From NCBI GenBank assembly GCA_963920575.1, contig OY986973.1, forward strand, positions 19,020,062-19,084,061: a DNA stretch of 64,000 nucleotides, given 5' to 3'. This document shows positions 57,180 to 64,000 of the stretch, piece after piece. Position 1 is the first letter of the stretch; each line of letters starts with the position of its first letter. The notes beneath the pieces are model-generated. The model did not search any database and was not told the DNA's origin. It worked only from the letters and a program-made list of their open reading frames with translations. The translations under genes were made by a program, and so were the position numbers. Source of the DNA: Narthecium ossifragum. Taxonomy: Eukaryota; Streptophyta; Magnoliopsida; Dioscoreales; Nartheciaceae.

Positions 57180-57420
57180 ATAGCATGATTGAACAATGTT
57201 CGGAATCAACCAAACGAACAAAGTGCAATTGATCCGTAACTATAAATCGATCAAGCATGTATAGCTCGGTTGCTCAGAAATGACTAAAATGATATTGGTC
57301 GGTTGACGACAACCGACTATAAGCTAGTTGTTAAGTTTGAAGAAGCCGAACATTAAGAAACATAGCCGGCTTCGTGCAGTCGAACATATGGCCAGATTGC
57401 TCAGTCTAACCAGTCCAAAT
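57180..57420. repeat. TTCGGTT-type hairpin cluster of element 2
   Basis: Imperfect inverted repeats such as GTCGGTTGACGACAACCGAC (about 57299) and GCCGGCTTCGTGCAGTCGAA (about 57365) occupy the same position relative to the transposase start as the array of element 1. Confidence 0.7.
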
Positions 57421-57825
57421 ACTACCATGCCGTCAAAGAAGATTTTTTGCTTCGAAAAAAAAAAGAAGATCAAGAACTAGTACCTTTTTAGCCGGACTTT
57501 CGTCCTCATCTTCTCTCACTAAGTCCCACGATGTCTTGCTCGAGTCCATTTTGAGCTCTAGGCCTTCTTTAGTTAGGGCAAGTACGATGAAGAGGAAGGT
57601 GAGAAGGATAAACTCAAGAGGAAGACGATGGAGCTTGGGAGGAAGTGTGGGGCAATGTCTCGGGAAAACGCGGTTCACGGTAGAAAAAAAATGAGGAGTG
57701 GTGATGGAGGGTAGTGGTGAACTTAAATAAGGCTAGTTTAGACAATTCATGTGAAAGGTATTTCAGGTATTAATGTAAAAAAAATTAGTGGATGTACTTG
57801 GTTGAACCCTAGGTGTATTTAGAAC

Positions 57826-58427
57826 CCCTGCTTCTTACTTCTTTGTCAATCGAAACAAGGTATACTTCTCCTTTCAACGAGTTTCGAATCTAAATTACGG
57901 AAAGTCTTCTCAAATGTCAAACATAGGCAATAACAATAGAATCTAGTCGAATTGTGTTTTTCAACCAACTTTAATGTACTATCCAGCTTCAATAAGAAAC
58001 AACAGTTTTGTTTAGTTTCCACCTCGCCCGCCAACGATAATAGAAAAATGGTGGAAACAATGCCAATGTCGCCAACAATTGGGAACAAAATCTTTAAAAG
58101 AAAAGGCATTTGGAAAACTAATCTCAAAGAGCAAACATGCCAAGCAACAAGCGACAGCAATGCCATACCAACCAGATTTGAAGCCTTTATTAATACTTTA
58201 AGCAGAAACTGTCTCGTTCAAATAGTTTTGAGTGGCGAATCGCATATCTTGCCAAAGCCCAGCATGAACAAGATGCATATATGAGTAAGCATTTAGGCAG
58301 GCATTGACTTCTAAATTACGCGTATGATGGATATTTACATGGATGATTATATGCACAAAGCAATCTTAGAAGAACAGAAACTGCACACACTTGCAGCAAC
58401 CTCAAGCGAACCGTCTGTCTTCTAGGT
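57826..58427. other. 3' flank of the RanBPM-like gene
   Basis: AT-rich, no ORF of interest. The last 100 to 200 bases next to 58427 are probably 3' UTR of the minus-strand gene. A precise poly(A) site is not visible. Confidence 0.4.
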
Positions 58428-60649
58428 TCACAGGAAGGCCTTCAGAGAAAATGGTGCACCGTCCTGCCAGTCAAAAAAGATTAGTAGGTAGAGGAAGTAT
58501 GTGTCCTCAGCAAGCAAAAAATTTTGAACCAGTTGAAATCCGACTGGTTAGTGTGCTACTAGTTGACCAAAGACAGCTGAATACTTTCTCAACAACACGG
58601 TTTTACACATTCTTTTACTCCTAATCCAGCTACATAATTTCCATATATATGAAGTACTGCAACTATTGCTCTATAAAACAGATAGATGTGCAAAAAGTAA
58701 GACTGAGGAAAGAAAACCAATATTATTCAATCACCTTGCCAAGCTCCTGATGTAGGCATTGTCTGACCACAATCGCTTGCTGTATCAACCTTTCCATTGA
58801 AGAATGGCTAGGCAGATTTGCATGTGCTGAATAAAATCATGAAATGAAGGCTGATTAAATTGGTGGTGTAGAAATGGATCAGCATGTCAAAGGTGTAGAG
58901 CTATAAAAACAGACTAAATGAAAGTCCTGACAATACCAAGGATCGCTCGGTTCAGACTATCAGCCACATTCTGCCGATATTCCGGGCTAAGTAGATGGAA
59001 CATTGGCGATTTTTCAGGCTCTTCATAGGCTAGCAAAGCCATAAAATCCTAATAAAGTACCACAGAAAAAGCTAGTTCAACAAAACTTAATGGTTGTGCC
59101 TAAGAAATAAAGATGAATTTTAGATCAGTATGACTCGTAAGTAGATATGCTATATCTACCACTATTTGCGATAAATACTGCCTACAGTTATACATATGGA
59201 TAAGGAAACTATTTAGCAATGGGAACATACTTCCAATTTTTCAACGTACTTGTGCACCTTCCCAAAGGGCGTTAATTTTGTCTGAGCAAACTCCAGTGCT
59301 TCTGTGCTGCCATCAAAAGATGACTAATGTCAAGTATAAGGGAAAGTAAATAGAAGAACCATGTGGATTATATCTATAGCCCTTACCACTTCCTAGAGCA
59401 GACAAGATCAACAAAGTGCAGGCTCAATAGGTCAAAATGCAAATCCTTACTTTCCTCCAACAGGTTAGGAGCTAGCTGTTCTGTCAATTCTATGGCCTTC
59501 AGAGCATTTCCCCCAAGGGCAAGATGGAAAATTGCTGAGAGAGTTGCACGACTGGATTAGCTATACAACTCAAATTTTATCTGTAAGTTTCCACAGAATG
59601 ATGCAATATTGACATTACTTTATCGCAATTACAAAGGGCTCAACTAATAATAGAAAACAGCCAACCCAGAAGGTGGATTTCAGTACATCTCCCAACTGAC
59701 TTTAGTAAGTATTGGCGGAAATAGTTTCGGCCAGTACAGAAATCTCTGAATAAAGTAATTGCAATCCTTAATCAAAGCATCCTATTTCTCACTCTTTTTT
59801 TGTCTAACCCATTTCCTGTCCCTCTTTTTTCTCTCTCTCTCTCCTCTCTTCTTCTTCTACCCTCCTTTCACTTTCTTGTCCGCATTTACCATTGGACCAT
59901 CAATGGTGGCAGAGGCAAGCTCTCACCCATGTCCCGATTTTCCCTCCTCTCTATTTCTTAGCTCTCCCTCTCTCTGCTCACATCTGCCACCATCTCCTCT
60001 TAGAAAAGAAGAGGGATGTAGGTCTTTATCTCTGGTATTGTAATTGCTTTACTCAAATGATGGAGACAGAAGGTAATTGCATGTCATTCTTTGCAAACCT
60101 ATTTGGAAAGGATGACCAAATTTGCCAATATGTTTCTTGAGATGGTTTTCTACAAAGTTTTCTATAAAAACCCACAAGTGGTTGGTAGTTTGCCCAATAG
60201 CAAGAGTTTTATGAATTTGAAAGATGTTGTATCACATCCAGAAACTGATGTAGTCTATGCTTGTCTTGACTTATTACTGTTTTTAGCGACCAAAAAGCAT
60301 TCAGTGGTCGAAATGTAACCAAGTGCAAAGATGGCCATCGTTAGCCAACTCATCATTATTATCCAAGAAGAAAATAGAAAAAAGATTGCTTTCTTGTAAT
60401 AGCAGCAAAGGAACAAGTAAAAATCATGACATAGAGGAAGTGCAATGTATGTACAAGGTGTCCATATCAAGTCAAGATAATGACAACTCAAAGATCAAGT
60501 AACCTACATTTTCTTTTGTCCATATCGAGAAGATAATCAACAGGCTGCTTCATCCCAGTACAAGCAAGAAATGTTTCTGCTGTCTCTTTGAAACAATTAT
60601 GCACAAGATATGATAGGACGATATTTCTAACGTCATTATCATTTACCAC
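58428..60649 (-). CDS. LisH-CTLH-CRA (RanBPM-like) protein, 5' end missing
   Basis: Six exons join in frame on the minus strand: 60649-60508, 59534-59387, 59306-59231, 59048-58937, 58826-58735 and 58463-58428 (TGA), all with GT-AG introns. The 201 codons encode a LisH motif (NDVRNIVLSYLVHNCFKETAETF), a CTLH region (ALGGNALKAIELTEQLAPNL then DLHFDLLSLHFVDLVCSRK) and a CRA domain (TEALEFAQTKL, LEDFMALLAYEEPEKSPMF, YRQNVADSLNRAILAHANLP), ending PFSLKAFL. Proteins of this layout are subunits of CTLH/GID-type ubiquitin ligase complexes or Ran-binding relatives. The family's short N-terminal exon was not found between 60650 and 64000, although an ATG frame with a donor at about 61111 (on the minus strand) is a possible candidate. 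The splice pattern and preserved frame indicate a live gene. Confidence 0.9.
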
Positions 60650-60797
60650 CTGCTGAATAGAGAAGCATAGGATCAATTTACTGAAACTGGAAAATTTATC
60701 ATTGACTTGATTATTCGTGAAATAAAGATATGCAAAAACCAACATTTGATTGCTTATACCGACTCAAGAGCCCATGTAGTTTAAACGTTAATGAACT

Positions 60798-61099
60798 TGT
60801 TAGGATTAGAAGGGAGGAAGAAGAAGAACGCATAGACACAAGATTTTTACGTGGTTCACCCCAGAATAGGGCTACGTCCACAGAGTTGCTGGAGGTTTTC
60901 ACTATCTCAGAGGCAAAGAGCCAATTACAAGTTACATATGACTGCTGCCCATATAAACCCTCATATCCTAGGGTTTTGGCACATAGGGTATTGAAAATTA
61001 CATAAACTACCCTAGGTCGATTCCCGCCGGGGCACCCCGTTAGCTCTGCATAGTGCGTCATGGTCGGGTCCGAAACAATTAGGCTCCACAAACTCAACA
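60798..61099. mobile_element. Solo LTR, 302 bp
   Basis: Begins TGTTAGGATTAGAAGG and ends AACTCAACA, with a perfect 5-bp duplication GAACT on both sides (60793-60797 and 61100-61104). Contains the 'tttacgtggttcaccc' block common in plant LTRs. It lies just upstream of, or within an intron of, the RanBPM-like gene. Confidence 0.85.
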
Positions 61100-61104
61100 G
61101 AACT

Positions 61105-62398
61105 TTCATACCTCAAAGCTACAGTTGTTTAGCACAAATTCATAAATGGTAGCACTAAAAAGCCAAGCCATCTTGCGGGAAAAAAGTTTAGATGACCATG
61201 ACAACAACGATACATATGAAATTTCAACATCGAAGATTTACATATTACATTAGTCATGATGCATCAAGGTGTAATGGCAACTACAATCAAACCACTGTTT
61301 TTAGGTTTATGTCACAAGACACTGGAATGATTATTAGTGATCCTTAACATGTCACAGAAACATAGGAAAACAAGCAAACATTCAGAAAAGTATAAATTTC
61401 CTGCTTATCGTTAGTCCAAATTAATCAAATGGAACAAGCATTCTGAAATCATTCTTTGCTAGTGAGTTCTAGCCTAAATTTTTTCCATAATCAACAGACT
61501 GATATCATTATTCTTAGTGGCTTTGAAAAGAGATATCATATCATAATGCAAGGCAGACTAATAGAAAGAATGGTTTAACATTTAACATTAGGACAAACTT
61601 GTATAATTGTCCAACATGTAAGAAGAAATCCTCACTTCAATCAACATAAAACGATATAGCAGCAAGGGAACATACCAAAGAGACCGATCGGATAGGTTTG
61701 ACCAGAACTAGCACATCTAGCGGTTCGAGTTTTTAGTTGGAGCAGAAACTGCACAAGCAATTGCATGGACCAGCTATTTTACCGGTTGAACAGCTTGAAC
61801 GGATGGACCGTCCGGTTCAAAGTAAAGCAGTACTGAACTGATTCAGGATATTGGTAACCTGAAGTTTGAACCCGGAACCTTTTGGTTTAAACTATTCTCA
61901 TTCTAAGCAACTACGCAACGAGTAGATAATCTACAATTTTCTTCAAAATCTGGATAAAGCCACAACCACAACAGAGGATCGTAGCCACCATACAAAATTA
62001 GGCGCCAATGCTAAAACCAAGTTCTGGTTCAGCTAGTTAGGCCAGTGATCAAACCAGATTAGACCAGATTGAGCACCTTTTTCTTTTGCTGCCACTCCAA
62101 ATTTACGTTGGTTGGTAAGGTGTAGTAAGAGGTTCCGTTTTATTCAACTAATCACAAGTTGAAGTTGTATAATTTTATAACCTGAGCCATGTCATCTCAT
62201 AGATTTGTCTATCTCGAAAGAACGAGTACTATAAAGAACATTTTCATGCTTTCTCTCACTTTGATCAATCTTCCGCATTCTCTTTTGCACAAAAGATTGC
62301 CAACCCACTTTGCAATCCATTCAAACTTTTAATGGTTCACTCCAATTTTTTACCAATGATCTAAATAAGGTTGCAGCATGCAAGTGGTGAGAGCACCG
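61105..62398. other. Non-coding stretch, nothing recognised
   Basis: AT-rich, no exon with domain support. It may hold the 5' intron or promoter of the RanBPM-like gene. Confidence 0.4.
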
Positions 62399-62947
62399 TG
62401 TTGGAATATGACACAAATTAGTATCTTTCTTAGAGTCTAAATTGGATTGTTTGATGTTACATTCCAAATAAGATTAATTGGTTAGCTCATGTAAAAGGAA
62501 GAGTCCAAGTAAATTTGGACTTCTCTCCCAAGACTCTTATGCATGGGTTTTAACAAGGGCAAGTAGGACCCGCATATGTTAAGAGTGGTTGTAGCCTTGA
62601 TTGGTCTCTCTATATATAGAGAGAGTAATGGCCTCTCAAGGTAGGGTGGTAGAGAAGAACAGAGAGAAAGAAAGAAAAGAGAGAGAGGAGAAAAAAGAGG
62701 GGAGAGAGGGCTCGGTGAGAGAAGGCTTGGTAATAGAACCAAGCAATCCCTGTACTATTCCTGATCATAGTAGATTTCTCTGATGTGCTCTCCCCGTGGA
62801 TGTAAGAGAATCCGTCTCCGATCCACGTAAATCTATGTCTCCCACTTTTCTATTGCTTTTCTATTATCTTGCATCTTTTGATTTAGTTCTCTACGATTGT
62901 GTGTTCGTGCATCGATTTAGGGCTTGTAAACATCATCCACACCAACA
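62399..62947 (+). repeat. 5' LTR
   Basis: 549 bp with a TATA-type motif (CTCTATATATAGAGAG, about 62606), a GA-rich stretch and CA at the end. The open frames in it are GA-repeat artefacts. Confidence 0.85.
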
Positions 62948-62949
62948 AG

Positions 62950-62962
62950 TGGTATCAGAGCC
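62950..62962 (+). promoter_or_regulatory. tRNA-Met primer binding site
   Basis: TGGTATCAGAGCC follows the 5' LTR by two bases and is complementary to the 3' end of initiator tRNA-Met, the usual primer of plant copia elements. Confidence 0.9.
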
Positions 62963-62987
62963 AGCTTTTAGGGTTTGACAAGCCGCA

Positions 62988-63218
62988 ATGATGTCAACGT
63001 TTGAGGTGGAGAAGTTCGATGGCAAGATGATGAAGCCATATAAGTTCAAGACAGCAGCGGCCATGAAAGCTGTGTGTTTGAAGAGTTTGATGTTTGATGG
63101 GAAGATCCAGATGGAAATAATTTCCACCAAAATGGATACGCCAGACATAAAGATGAAGCCATGTTTCATAGAGAAGTTTAGGAGCTGTCTGGACTCGGCC
63201 CATATGCAGCGGCGCTAG
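62988..63218 (+). pseudogene. gag start remnant
   Basis: An ATG frame beginning MMSTFEVEKFDGK matches the copia gag start (KFDGK), then loses similarity and stops after about 76 codons. Pol is absent. Confidence 0.65.
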
Positions 63219-63309
63219 TGGATGAAGGCCCCAATGAGAGGGGTATGGTATGCAGAGAAATCAAATTGAAGCTTTCTCAAGATCATGGAATTTGAGTCAA
63301 TGTGGAGAT

Positions 63310-63891
63310 TGTTGGATATAACTCAAATTAGTATCTCTCTTAGAGTCTAAATTGGATTATTTGATGTTAGATTCCAAATTAAATTAATCGATTAGCTCAT
63401 GTAAAAGGAAGAGTCCAAGTAAATTTGAACTTCTCTCAAGACTCTTATGCGTGGGTTTTAAAAAGGGCAAGTAGGACCCGCATATGTTAAGAGTAGTTGT
63501 AGCCTTGATTGGTCTCTATATAGATAAAGAGAGTAGTGACCTCTCAAGGTGGGGTTGCAGAGAAGAACAGAGAGAGCGAAAGAAAGAAGAGAGAGAGAGA
63601 GAGGAGAAAGAAGAGGGGGAAAGAGGGCTCGGTGAGAGAAGGTTTGGTGATAGAACAGCCAAGCAATCCTTGTACTCTTCTTGATCATAGTAGATTTCTC
63701 TGGTGTGCTCTCCCTGTGGATGTAGGAGAATCCGTGTCTCAACCACATAAATCTATGTGTCTCCCACTTTTTTATTTTTTTTATTATCTTCCATCTTTTG
63801 GTTTGGTTCTCTGCGCTTGTGTCTTCATGATTCGATTTAGGGCTTGCAAACATCGATTAAAGATCAAGGATCCGACGCTTCTAGGCCAACA
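63310..63891 (+). repeat. 3' LTR
   Basis: 582-bp copy of the 5' LTR, preceded by a weak purine-rich tract (GTGGAGAT). Bases 63897-64000 are unassigned. Confidence 0.85.
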
Positions 63892-64000
63892 CACTGAATT
63901 GCTCATGCGTTTATCCTACGGCATTGCTTTGTAAATCCTCGCAACCACTACATGATTTTTTTTCCTTCTCTCATTCCTTTATTTTCCTCTAACCTCTTCC

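Larger units (their letters stand above)
52980..57825 (-). mobile_element. Mutator-like element 2 (inverted relative of element 1)
   Basis: The right end in reverse (GGGTTCTAAATACACCTAGG, then 'aaccaagtaca') matches the left end of element 1. Gene order on the minus strand is zinc finger, transposase, SWIM-like region and OTU domain. The left border is blurred by two direct repeats of about 200 bp (about 53102-53300 and 53312-53470) that contain 'aagtacaccatagttttgac' and TCGGTT/AACCGG hairpins. Right border approximate. Confidence 0.75.
62399..63891 (+). mobile_element. Short non-autonomous Ty1/copia-type retrotransposon
   Basis: Two LTRs (62399-62947 and 63310-63891) share the start TGTTGGA(A/T)AT and the end CCAACA. 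The internal part is only 362 bp. Flanking 5-bp sites are CACCG (62394-62398) and CACTG (63892-63896), four of five identical. LTRs differ at several per cent by eye, and the second carries an extra segment near its end. Structure recalls TRIM elements or a deletion derivative. Confidence 0.85.

Overview
This window is nuclear DNA from a flowering plant, most likely a monocot. The evidence is a spliced cytokinin dehydrogenase gene whose exons are very GC-rich at third positions, plant-type spliced genes, and a dense load of plant transposons (Harbinger/Tourist, Mutator-like, LTR, LINE) plus an endogenous pararetrovirus (Caulimoviridae). The species cannot be named from sequence alone; a non-grass commelinid monocot is a guess. 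Only two loci look like ordinary host genes: a four-exon cytokinin oxidase/dehydrogenase (41266-43807, +) and the 3' part of a LisH-CTLH-CRA (RanBPM-like) gene (58428-60649, -).

Bases 1-35800 rest on a tandem array of an approximately 0.87-kb non-coding repeat. Its copies have been opened by one transposon after another: a Tourist/Harbinger element that itself received a pararetrovirus (1914-14175), a small Mutator-like element with a captured coding fragment (14208-15543), an 8.8-kb autonomous-looking Harbinger element (16374-about 25172) that contains a solo LTR (21592-23249), an LTR-derived inverted structure (26283-28605) and a 5'-truncated LINE (29594-33260). Target-site duplications are visible for several of these.

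The pararetrovirus (2544-13914) has a near full-length minus-strand copy of about 7.25 kb joined head to head with a 3.9-kb plus-strand copy of its 3' half, so the locus is a very large inverted repeat. In the minus-strand copy the movement protein, a second small protein and the capsid-protease-reverse transcriptase-RNase H protein lie in one reading frame divided by single TAA codons. A fourth ORF of unknown function overlaps the end. The two arms carry different lesions.

Bases 35789-57830 hold two related Mutator-like elements in opposite orientation, on either side of the cytokinin dehydrogenase gene. Their transposase (zinc finger, MULE transposase domain, SWIM-like region) is followed by an OTU-type cysteine protease domain. 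The first copy also has, on the other strand, a truncated plant mobile domain (PMD) gene. Both copies carry clusters of short TTCGGTT/AACCGAA inverted repeats near their ends. This combination is the most unusual system in the window.

Bases 43990-52750 are a patchwork of degenerate LINE, LTR fragments, MITEs and a captured kelch-repeat fragment. The right end has a solo LTR (60798-61099) inside or beside the RanBPM-like gene and a short non-autonomous Ty1/copia-type element with two LTRs and a tRNA-Met primer site (62399-63891).
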